From positions 450,521 through 514,520 of the forward strand of contig DF239036.1 of NCBI GenBank assembly GCA_000507305.1: a stretch of DNA of 64,000 bases, in the 5' to 3' direction. This stretch comes from Breviolum minutum Mf 1.05b.01 (taxonomy: Eukaryota; Sar; Dinophyceae; Suessiales; Symbiodiniaceae). Below are positions 33,116 to 40,696 of this stretch, piece by piece. The notes beneath the pieces are model-generated. The model saw nothing but the letters and a program-made list of their open reading frames with translations. It had not been told where the DNA came from and did no database searches. Both the position numbers and the translations under genes were made by a program. Positions within the stretch are counted from its first letter, which is position 1. Each line of letters opens with the position of its first letter.

Positions 33116-33139
33116 TACTTTGGGAGGCCTTTGGACTTA
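33116..33139 (+). repeat. Left terminal inverted repeat of the transposon
   Basis: This 24-bp arm pairs perfectly with 40673-40696. It begins TACTTTGGGAGGCC and ends GGACTTA. The next base differs between the two ends (G on the left, T on the right when read inward). Confidence 0.85.
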
Positions 33140-33340
33140 GCGACTTATAAGTTCCGTGTAAGTGGACTTATAAGTTATGTAAGTTGCTTTATAAGTGGCT
33201 AAGTGCCGGATAAGTGGAATGTCTGGAAGGGGTCACTTAGGTGGAGTTTAGGCAGGTTACTAAGTTCATGGTAAGTCAAGTATGGTTTTTCAAGATTGGA
33301 GTTACCTCGGACTTAGGGGACTTAGCTTTTTAATGGGGAA
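33140..33340. repeat. Left subterminal repeat cluster
   Basis: The 200 bp inside the left TIR repeat the core ACTTA/TAAGT many times in both orientations (GACTTATAAGTT, GTGGACTTATAAG, CTCGGACTTAGGGGACTTAG). Such clusters are typical transposase-binding subterminal regions in CACTA-like elements. Binding here is inferred. Confidence 0.6.
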
Positions 33341-33426
33341 ATCAATGGTTTTGTGTGCTACTTTAAAAATGTACTAAAATTTACTCTAATTTTGCGTTGT
33401 TGCGAGTTTTGTGCATTTTGGTTCAA

Positions 33427-34845
33427 ATGTCTGCTTTTTTGAAGCAAGTGGACGCCGCGCAAAAGTTTTTGCGTGGTGTCAAAAGTTTGCCTAACTTTCC
33501 TGAGTTGGCAGACAAGCAGGTCTCTCGTCTCCAAAAAATGCTTGACAAGGTCAACAGTGTGACAACTGAACAGGCTGCGGCCATTTTGGATCTCTTGGAC
33601 GAGTCCTTGTGGACGGAAGATGCTGTGTCCAAACTGAAGACAATGGTGGCAGAGATGACCGCTGAGGCGGAAGGCAGTCAGGTAAAGCGAGACACGCAAG
33701 ATTACCGTATGCTACCGTACTATATGTCGGAAAAGTTGTCGGAGCAGTTGAAAGGGAAGCAGTGCCAAGAGAATGTGGCTTTGCAGGCTTTGTGCAAGCA
33801 TGCTTGGCTTCTGGGACTGAGGTGTCCTTCGGAGCTGACGCTGGCCATTTTGTTGTGCATGGCACACTACAACAGTGTGAGCCGCATGTCTGACAAAGAC
33901 AAATATAATTTGCTTTTGTCAAAGAAGCAGCTCATGAAGAAGTGGTTGGGAGTTTTGCCGGACCCCAGTCCGTACCTGTTGAGTTTACCGCAGGATCCGC
34001 AAGACTTGCCTGCGGGCATGCTATCGGCAGCATTCCCTGAGGGGAATGTGGTGGAAGGACCACTTCCAGCAGCAGAAATTTTGTTACTGGCCAAGCAAAT
34101 GCCGTTGCGCGTGAGCAACAAAGCTGTGACGGATCCAAAGACGGCTGCGGCCCAAGGATCTGGCATGATGAATTCCCCGGCTCGAGCATTTGGCCACATG
34201 ATGGCTGGACTCATGAAAGGCATGGGCTCTTACCGCGCGGAGCCTTCACCTAAAGTGACGATCCTGGATACTCCCAAAAAAGCTGCCCCACAGCCGCGGC
34301 TGTTGGCACTGGAAGACGCCCGGCCAGAGCCGCCGGTCGTACCGGCCAAGTCTACGGACACACCTGCGGGTGGAGCCGGATGCACCACTACGGTGGCGCA
34401 GGAAGTGGATGCTCAGATTGGTGCTGAGTCCATTGAAGAGAATCTGCTGAATCTTCGGAAAAGCCTATCCGGGGCTGACGAAGACAAGGAAGCAGCCATG
34501 AAGCGTCCTGCCAGCAAGGCTGTGGTGCCCGCGGGCATCAACACGAAGCGTCCAGCGGGTAACATCAAGCGTCCGGCTGCGGCCGACGTCGAAGCCGCCA
34601 CTCCGGCGCATCCAAAGAAGGCAAAGAAAGACGTGCAAGCAACTGCAGTCACTGTCCTGAAGCGACCTGCGTCCAAAAGTGGAAGCAAATCCGCTGCATC
34701 CGTGACCCGTGCCTCTGCGGAGGAACGGTCCAATCTCTTGCGGGAGATCCCATTGGCAGTGCGGAAGCAGTATGCGAATGGCTGCGCGACGTGTCGCTAC
34801 AGGCCTGGTTGCTGTGTGAGCTGCTGGCGAAAAAGAGGGTACTGA
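33427..34845 (+). CDS. Transposon ORF1: KRPA-tailed protein with C-terminal Cys motif
   Basis: This uninterrupted ORF gives 472 aa from the ATG at 33427 (MSAFLKQVDA); an in-frame upstream ATG at 33397 would add 10 residues. The N-terminal half is helical and globular-looking, with a RDTQDYRMLPYYMSE stretch near residue 88 and a LGLRCPSELTLAILL stretch. The last third is low-complexity and basic, with repeated KRPA/KRPAS blocks (about residues 358-420) that look like nuclear-localisation or DNA-binding tails. The protein ends in a compact Cys motif, C-x2-C-x5-C-C-x2-C followed by WRKRGY (Cys 453, 456, 462, 463, 466). I know this tail style from multi-ORF dinoflagellate elements, but no biochemical function is established to my knowledge. 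It is probably an accessory DNA-binding protein of the transposon. Start choice is uncertain by 10 codons. Confidence 0.75.
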   Translation: MSAFLKQVDAAQKFLRGVKSLPNFPELADKQVSRLQKMLDKVNSVTTEQAAAILDLLDESLWTEDAVSKLKTMVAEMTAEAEGSQVKRDTQDYRMLPYYMSEKLSEQLKGKQCQENVALQALCKHAWLLGLRCPSELTLAILLCMAHYNSVSRMSDKDKYNLLLSKKQLMKKWLGVLPDPSPYLLSLPQDPQDLPAGMLSAAFPEGNVVEGPLPAAEILLLAKQMPLRVSNKAVTDPKTAAAQGSGMMNSPARAFGHMMAGLMKGMGSYRAEPSPKVTILDTPKKAAPQPRLLALEDARPEPPVVPAKSTDTPAGGAGCTTTVAQEVDAQIGAESIEENLLNLRKSLSGADEDKEAAMKRPASKAVVPAGINTKRPAGNIKRPAAADVEAATPAHPKKAKKDVQATAVTVLKRPASKSGSKSAASVTRASAEERSNLLREIPLAVRKQYANGCATCRYRPGCCVSCWRKRGY

Positions 34846-35138
34846 TCACTGAGCGATAGTTTTTCCACCTCACTTTAAATGGATGCGAGAAAAAACGCAA
34901 AAAGATGTGCCATGCATGTGGTTTCGACTTGGAAATATATCTGTATATATTAATATATATATAGAATTCTTTTAACAGTTTAAACCTGTAATATATATAC
35001 TATATACATATGATAGTTTGGAACGTTCCTGATATGTTTTATACCATGTTTCACATATCTTGATTTGTTTTGTCTTTGCTTTGGCTCACAGCAAGGTGAC
35101 CAACAAGGTGTCACAAAAAAAAAGGGTCGCGCGCGTGC
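34846..35138. other. AT-rich spacer between transposon ORF1 and ORF2
   Basis: This non-coding spacer of about 290 bp has a TA-rich stretch around 34935-35015 (repeated ATATAT blocks). It may hold a promoter or polyadenylation region, but no specific signal can be named. Confidence 0.5.
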
Positions 35139-36010
35139 ATGGGTGCCATGCCGGCTCCGCCAGAGTCGTCGAGCTCAAGCTCCAACGAGGAGGTGGAGGT
35201 CGACGAGGAGGCAGAGGCTGAGGCCATGGCGGCTGCGGCCAAGGCTGCGGCCAAAAAAGTGCCTGCGGGCATGGTGGATTTGTCCACGGAGAGCTCAGAC
35301 TCAGAGCCAGAGGAATCCTCTCCGGAGTCGGAGCCTGAAAGTCTCCCGGAGGAAAGCCCAAAGCTGGAAAAGCATGACAAAACCCCTGCCAAGGTGGCAG
35401 AGCCTCCTACTGGCCGCGGCCGTGGCCGTGAGCCAGAAAAGGAGCCGTCTCGCCGTGGCCGTGAACCGGAGAAGAAGACAAGTGAGAAGGGCCGCGGGAA
35501 GTCGAAAAGCAAAGGCAAGGAAAAGGGCAAAGCCTGGGAAAAGGGACGCCGAGCGTGCCCTGTCTGCCAGCAAATGGTGGTGGACACAAAGGCCGGAATG
35601 GAGCAGCACCAATACTGGTCCGTTCCGTGCAATACCTGGAGGAGGCACGCGAAAGGCCAAAGCTGGGAAGAGGCGCAGGCAGGTGCTGAAAGGCAGAAGG
35701 AACGGCGCACAGCCAGGTACGACGCCCAGCACCGCAGCACGGCAAGCGCCTCGAAGCCGGCACCACCCAAGAAGGCAGAGAAGAAGGACAAGAAGAAGGA
35801 AGAGAAAAAAAAAAGGAAAAGCGTGGCAAGGCCACTGGCTCCCACAAGAAGAAGGTGAAGAAGGACAAGAAGCGCAAGGTCTCCTCTTCACCGGACCCAC
35901 GGCCTGTGAAGAAGACAAAGCGCGACAGTCCCTCTTCGGGCTCCGAGGGGCACAAAGGAAGCACAAGTGGGAAACAGTGGACCAAGGTGTGGCACTGGGT
36001 GAAAATTTGA
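35139..36010 (+). pseudogene. Transposon ORF2: acidic/lysine-rich Cys-His protein, frameshifted
   Basis: The frame opening at ATG 35139 runs to a stop at 35858 (239 aa). Residues 1-75 are acidic and serine-rich, followed by repeated RGR/REPEK blocks and a Lys-rich linker. A zinc-finger-like segment follows with Cys140, Cys143, His157 and Cys164 (CPVC...GMEQH...VPCNTW). Past a run of ten A residues (35805-35814), convincing coding sequence continues in another frame (KKVKKDKKRKV, PRPVKKTKRDSPSSG) to a TGA at 36008-36010. One extra A therefore seems to break the gene. It could be a real mutation, programmed slippage or a homopolymer assembly error. The overlapping 408-aa frame from 35065 has arginine-rich shadow composition and is not believed. 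The role is probably that of an accessory nucleic-acid-binding protein. Confidence 0.65.
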
Positions 36011-37216
36011 ACCTGACTGCGGTCAGGAAGCCGGCTGCGGCCGGAATCTTATCCTTCTACGGAAGGATTGCCTGCGGGCAAAAGGCTGACGGCTGTGGGC
36101 CTGCGGGCAAAATCCTTGAAAAGCCTACGGGCTTTTGGCTTTGTACAGCGCGGCGATCGTCGGGGCCGGGGTATGGGTTTGACGCACCTTTTGTTTTTGA
36201 GTTGGAATATACACTAAGTCACCACAGACAACAAACTACAAGAAGTATTGTAGAACAGAAAGAATTTCAAACGCTGTTTTTTTTGGGTTAAACAAAAGGT
36301 GCGGTCTCACACTGTTCCGCTCGGGAAATGCCGACAACGGGCACTGGCACCACGAGGTGAAAAAATAAGGCAGTTGTTTTACTTCAGGGTTGAAAGTTTA
36401 GTCTGGGAGAAAAAAAAAGTGATATATGATCCCCTCAAATTGGTTTTAAACAGTAAAATCTCACGTCGCAAATCCTTTTCGGCTTACAGGATGCATTTCC
36501 ATGTGCTTGTTCTTGTACAGGGAAGGAGTGACGCAGCAACACTGCATGGACAATTAGAAATTTTCTAGTGGTTCGACCAGTGTTACTGTGTTTGTCCTTC
36601 CCCGTCCTTCTGCGGGAGGTTGTCCTGCGGGACTTCTATATCTGCGCTGGTCTTGCTGGACCTTCCCCCTGCGGGGGGAATATATCTTTATAACTTGGCT
36701 GCTATTAGTGAATGTCCTGCGGGACTTTCTCATCTCTTGTCCTGTGGGGCATTTGCTTTTGAGGGCGGAGTCTTGCGGGACTTCAAAAAAACAACTGGGA
36801 AGTTTGAGGACTTCTCCATAAAGAAAAAAGACCTGGAGCCATGCATGCCTGCGGGTGTGGTATCGTGTTGACCGCGAGTTGACCGCCGGTGACCGCGGGT
36901 GACCGCGGACACGACGTGCTCGGGCGGTGATGACTGCGATGACCGCGGCGTCACAAAAGGATTCTTTATAAAGGCCGTGACCGCGGCACTATATGTTTCA
37001 CATGCCTATGACCGCGCCATGACCGCGTGCTCTCAGGGACCCGCACTACTGTCATGTTGTTGACCGCGGGGAAAAACAAGAAATGAAGCTGTTTTGGTTT
37101 CTGGCTCGTCTGGTTGTGTCATCCACTGTCAGAAATCACTGGTGTTTATGCGTTCTTTCCGCAGCCGTTTTGGTTCCAGTTTTTGTTTTCCGTCTGAAGC
37201 CATATACTAGCCTGAC
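36011..37216. other. Transposon internal spacer with two repeated GC-rich motifs
   Basis: No convincing ORF lies here. The spacer carries several CCTGCGGG octamers (36071, 36100, 36624, 36668, 36716, 36848) and, from 36870 to 37075, a cluster of about nine TGACCGC(G) motifs. The motifs stand out from AT-rich surroundings and suggest protein-binding sites. A regulatory or transposase-binding role is inference. Confidence 0.55.
36868..37076. promoter_or_regulatory. Cluster of TGACCGCG motifs upstream of transposon ORF3
   Basis: TGACCGC(G) occurs about nine times in 210 bp, some copies back to back (GGTGACCGCGGGTGACCGCGG) and others spaced 20-40 bp apart. It lies directly upstream of the ORF3 start at 37217. 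The GACCGCGGT variants are partly palindromic, which fits a dimeric DNA-binding protein. Function is inferred. Confidence 0.4.
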
Positions 37217-38266
37217 ATGGCAGCTGCGCCTGAGAAACTCGTGTGCGAGTTTTGCAAGTACAAGTACGACCTGTCTGAGGGCAGGCAGCACGGGAAAAAA
37301 TTCCACTGCCTGACCTGCAGCTCTGCGGAGCGCACAGTGCGACGGAATTTGGAAGCCTCTCCCATGTCGGAGTGGTCGGTGGAAGAGACGCAAGACTTCT
37401 ACCGGAAGATTCACGCGGAGAAAGCTGCAGATCCCACGGGCCGTCTGCAGTGGAAGACTATCCGTGCCACTGTCATCACCACGTTGACGGAGCGTGCGAT
37501 GTCACGGTACGAGGGTCAGTGCTTGGTTGAGTCCTTACCCCTTTCGGTCTGGGTTTCGAAAGGGTGGGATGAAAAGCTGGTTTTGTCCCAGCCCAACGAG
37601 TACTCTGAGGAGTACCAGTGCCAAGTCTACAAAGTGCCGGTGAGGCGGCAGAAGTGGACTGAGGTCCGGGAAAGAGAAGAGAAGAAAATCCTGGAACGTG
37701 AGCAAGAAATCTCACAACGCCGTAAGAAAGGAACACAAGGAGAAGGTGACCTTGATGTTCCCACTGCAACGGAGAAGACAGGCAAAAGCACCGAGGCACA
37801 GGAGGCAAAGAAGGCGGACAAAGAACGCGCAAAAATGGTGCGTGAGAACGAGCGCCTAGCAGCTACGGCTGCAAAGGCCTTGGGCCCTCTCAGCACCAAC
37901 GAAGCGTCTTTGGACAAAGTCTTGGTGAAGGCGCAGAAGCACGAAGACAAAATGCCCGAGGGCTCCTTGAAGTGCGGTCAGGACGCCCTGACCAAATTGC
38001 GTGAGTGGTCTGAAAAGGCCCGGGAAGCGATTAACACCCAAGAGGCCAACAAGGTGGCAGTCCCTTGCTTAGTGAAGGCGTTGACGCTGCCGTTCAAGGC
38101 GGACGATGTGAAGACGCTGCTGAAGCAAAAGCAAGAGGTGCAAAAGGTCCTGCAGAGTGCCATGCCACAGAAGCCAAAACGCGCGGCGCCTCAGGAGGCT
38201 GCAGGTGACGTGAAGTCCGAGCAGCCGGCCAAAACGCGCAAGCGTGGCAAGACGCCGGCTCCCTGA
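37217..38266 (+). CDS. Transposon ORF3: Cys4 zinc-ribbon, coiled-coil protein
   Basis: This intact 349-aa ORF starts at ATG 37217. Residues 10-34 form a C-x2-C-x17-C-x2-C zinc ribbon (Cys10, 13, 31, 34; CEFCKYKY and HCLTCSS). A globular segment follows (about 40-150; DFYRKIHAEKAADPTGRLQW), then a long charged helical region (about 150-215; EREEKKILEREQEISQRRKK), then an Ala/Lys-rich C-terminus ending in KTRKRGKTPAP that may be nuclear-localising. It lies on the same strand as the other transposon ORFs, 950 bp downstream of the TGACCGCG-rich spacer's start. The zinc ribbon and basic tail suggest nucleic-acid binding. The family is not named with confidence; I regard it as an accessory protein of the element. 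Confidence 0.72.
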   Translation: MAAAPEKLVCEFCKYKYDLSEGRQHGKKFHCLTCSSAERTVRRNLEASPMSEWSVEETQDFYRKIHAEKAADPTGRLQWKTIRATVITTLTERAMSRYEGQCLVESLPLSVWVSKGWDEKLVLSQPNEYSEEYQCQVYKVPVRRQKWTEVREREEKKILEREQEISQRRKKGTQGEGDLDVPTATEKTGKSTEAQEAKKADKERAKMVRENERLAATAAKALGPLSTNEASLDKVLVKAQKHEDKMPEGSLKCGQDALTKLREWSEKAREAINTQEANKVAVPCLVKALTLPFKADDVKTLLKQKQEVQKVLQSAMPQKPKRAAPQEAAGDVKSEQPAKTRKRGKTPAP

Positions 38267-38499
38267 AGACACTCCCGCGGGAGCATATCATCTCGACACC
38301 TCTTCCTGTGGGAACATGGTGCTTGGCGTCGACAAGTCGCATACATCCTGCGGGACACAAAGCAGGAAAAGGTTCCGGACAAACTTAATTTGTGCACGTA
38401 CACGTAGGCTGTAGGAACTCCCCACAGTTGAGATCTTTACTCTGCTCCAGTGTTGCTTCAAAAAAAGGCGTGAAAAAGAAACATGTTCCAGAAACGTAT

Positions 38500-39000
38500 N
38501 NNNNNNNNNNNNNNNNNNNNNNNNNNNNNNNNNNNNNNNNNNNNNNNNNNNNNNNNNNNNNNNNNNNNNNNNNNNNNNNNNNNNNNNNNNNNNNNNNNNN
38601 NNNNNNNNNNNNNNNNNNNNNNNNNNNNNNNNNNNNNNNNNNNNNNNNNNNNNNNNNNNNNNNNNNNNNNNNNNNNNNNNNNNNNNNNNNNNNNNNNNNN
38701 NNNNNNNNNNNNNNNNNNNNNNNNNNNNNNNNNNNNNNNNNNNNNNNNNNNNNNNNNNNNNNNNNNNNNNNNNNNNNNNNNNNNNNNNNNNNNNNNNNNN
38801 NNNNNNNNNNNNNNNNNNNNNNNNNNNNNNNNNNNNNNNNNNNNNNNNNNNNNNNNNNNNNNNNNNNNNNNNNNNNNNNNNNNNNNNNNNNNNNNNNNNN
38901 NNNNNNNNNNNNNNNNNNNNNNNNNNNNNNNNNNNNNNNNNNNNNNNNNNNNNNNNNNNNNNNNNNNNNNNNNNNNNNNNNNNNNNNNNNNNNNNNNNNN
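38500..39000. other. Assembly gap (501 N)
   Basis: All bases are N. ORF4 is open up to the 3' edge of the gap, so the missing sequence probably holds the transposase N-terminus. All predicted proteins spanning this block are artefacts of N translation. Confidence 0.99.
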
Positions 39001-39002
39001 TG

Positions 39003-40487
39003 CTTGTATCATTGCAAACCTCTGAACGCATTGCAGAAGTGCAGGGAGGTTTTCCAGCCGTGGTAACCACTCTTTTGGTGACGTTGCTGAACGAATGCAA
39101 AGACGGGTTTGCTATCAGCTTTCTCGGAGACAACCGGCTTATATGGATCAAGCGAGTTGTCCTTCTGGCGGACCACGAAGGCCTGAGGGCCTTAAGTGGC
39201 GCAAAAGGATCTGCGGGTCTGAAGCCGTGTCCGAAGTGCACAAATGTGCTGAGTGGTTGCAAGTCTGCGGATGGTCATGTCAATGTATCTCATGGGTCCT
39301 TGAGTGGTTGCACTTTCCAAACTCAAGAAGGCTTAAGACAAACATTGAACATGTTGCGGGCGCTACCTACCAAAAAAGACTTGGCTGAAATGGAAACCCT
39401 GAGCGGGTGGAACAAAGATGCCTTAGAATGCGGTCCTTTGCTCAATGCGACACTGTCTGCATGGCTGGGGCTAGAAGATGTGACCTTTGACACAATGCAT
39501 CAGTATTGGTCCTGCGGGATCATATGCCAGGAGCTCGGTTTGTGGTACACCGCCCTTGTCGACGCAGGTCTCAATCTGGACCCAGTTCGAGACTGGGTGG
39601 CGCTTGGATGGGAATCCATCTCAGGGGATTCCGCACCCAAACATCTGTTCAATCCAAAACTCTGGAAAAGACACGCAGATTTTCGAGGGGATGCAACTGC
39701 TGCGGCAGCGGCTCTGTCGTTGGTTCACGCGTTCTCCGAGGAGATCCTACGTGGCACCAAAACAAATCTGCATGCAGTGTTGGATTCAATGGCAGCGTTG
39801 CATGCCGTGGCCAGTTGCATCCAACGAACCAAAATTGTAGTTGCAGATGGTCAAAACCTTCTTGCGCTGCAAGAAAAACACTTTGCGTTGCACACTGCGG
39901 CATATGGTTGCGACCATGCGCGACCCAAATGGCATTTTGCTGTCCACTGTTGGTCGCAATGCCAGCGGTGGGGGCGTTTGCTGGATGCTACATGTTGTGA
40001 ACGCAAACACCGGGCATATAAGTCCGGTGTAACTCTCAATCTCAAGTGGAGCACAGATTATGACAAAAGTGCGCTTTTGGCCTTGGCGACGCAAGATTTG
40101 CAACACAGGTTACCTGCAGAGCGTTTACACGGCCGTCTACTCGGCTGTGTCCGTCCAAACAGGCATGTGGCCGCGGCTTTGCACGTGCCAGAGGACACTC
40201 TCTTTGGCGGAGGACTTGAAGTTGGCTGCGTGTCTTTTCCAAAAAAAAGTTTTTTTGAATTGGCCACAGGGCAAGCGGCAGAAATTGTGGCAGCCTGCTC
40301 GTGGGCAGGGACGCTTGCCTTGGTGATCAAGACGTGGACGCGTGACCCCAAAGCATCCCCGGCAATGTCCCGGTGGCGCTTGAAAGATCCTGACACTTTT
40401 GCACTATGTCCTGCGAAGTTATGTCGCAATCGTAGTTGTTTCCGTTTCGCACGCAAAGATGGCGACCGAGTCTCCTTGCTGCGCTAA
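39003..40487 (+). CDS. Transposon ORF4: DDE-type transposase, N-terminus in gap
   Basis: The frame is already open at the gap edge and runs to TAA at 40485-40487, giving at least 494 aa. The apparent start at 39012 is a TTG, so the true N-terminus lies in or before the gap. Numbering from 39012, visible features are: LLADHEG with Asp54; a Zn-knuckle-like CPKC (Cys73, Cys76) in GLKPCPKCTNV; VTFDTMHQYW with Asp160 and His163; and CCERKHRAYKS with Glu330. An acidic residue next to a FDxMH motif, then a late Glu before RKH, is the pattern of RNase-H-fold DDE transposases of the CACTA/Plavaka/KDZ kind. Assignment of catalytic residues is inferred. It is the last ORF before the right TIR and presumably catalyses excision and insertion of the element. 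Confidence 0.7.
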   Translation, partial: LVSLQTSERIAEVQGGFPAVVTTLLVTLLNECKDGFAISFLGDNRLIWIKRVVLLADHEGLRALSGAKGSAGLKPCPKCTNVLSGCKSADGHVNVSHGSLSGCTFQTQEGLRQTLNMLRALPTKKDLAEMETLSGWNKDALECGPLLNATLSAWLGLEDVTFDTMHQYWSCGIICQELGLWYTALVDAGLNLDPVRDWVALGWESISGDSAPKHLFNPKLWKRHADFRGDATAAAAALSLVHAFSEEILRGTKTNLHAVLDSMAALHAVASCIQRTKIVVADGQNLLALQEKHFALHTAAYGCDHARPKWHFAVHCWSQCQRWGRLLDATCCERKHRAYKSGVTLNLKWSTDYDKSALLALATQDLQHRLPAERLHGRLLGCVRPNRHVAAALHVPEDTLFGGGLEVGCVSFPKKSFFELATGQAAEIVAACSWAGTLALVIKTWTRDPKASPAMSRWRLKDPDTFALCPAKLCRNRSCFRFARKDGDRVSLLR

Positions 40488-40559
40488 AAAAAAAATGGTG
40501 AAAAAATCTTCAAAATCCGCCAAAAAAACAAAAGAAAAGATGAAAAAAAACAAAAAACA

Positions 40560-40672
40560 GCTTCAAAAACCTATCTTGGACTTAGGTGACTTATCTTGGA
40601 CTTATAACTTCAATATAACCTCATGCTAAGTTGCATCAAGCTAACCTCAAGATAAGTCCAAGCTAAGTTAGA
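40560..40672. repeat. Right subterminal repeat cluster
   Basis: CTTGGACTTA and its complement TAAGTCCAAG recur (about 40576, 40591, 40651, 40671), mirroring the left subterminal cluster. It lies between the ORF4 stop and the right TIR. Confidence 0.6.
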
Positions 40673-40696
40673 TAAGTCCAAAGGCCTCCCAAAGTA
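40673..40696 (-). repeat. Right terminal inverted repeat of the transposon
   Basis: This arm is the exact 24-bp reverse complement of 33116-33139, ending GGCCTCCCAAAGTA. Confidence 0.85.

Larger units (their letters stand above)
33116..40696 (+). mobile_element. 7.58-kb DNA transposon with 24-bp TIRs and four ORFs
   Basis: The first 24 bases (33116-33139, starting TACTTTGGGAGGCC) are the exact reverse complement of the last 24 (40673-40696). The bases outside the CTTTGGG/CCCAAAG ends are TA on both sides, which fits a TA target duplication, although the TA could also belong to the TIR. Inside both ends lie clusters of GGACTTA/ACTTATAAG-like subterminal repeats. Four plus-strand ORFs fill the element, the last being a transposase-like protein. 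The architecture (TIR, subterminal repeats, accessory basic and zinc-finger ORFs, large DDE transposase) recalls CACTA/Plavaka/KDZ-type eukaryotic transposons, but the exact superfamily is not established. The element is much poorer in small palindromic repeats than the flanking DNA, which suggests recent insertion. One assembly gap (38500-39000) interrupts it. Confidence 0.8.

Noticed and set aside
33358..34900. Minus-strand ORFs opposite transposon ORF1
   Set aside because: Antisense shadows of the 472-aa plus-strand ORF.
35065..36291. 408-aa Arg-rich ORF and long minus-strand ORFs over transposon ORF2
   Set aside because: They are shadows of a GC-rich, low-complexity coding region. The zinc-finger-bearing frame from 35139 has the coherent protein composition.
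38288..39262. 324-aa and 224-aa ORFs across the N block
   Set aside because: Their middles are translated N. Only the 3' part in the transposase frame is credible.
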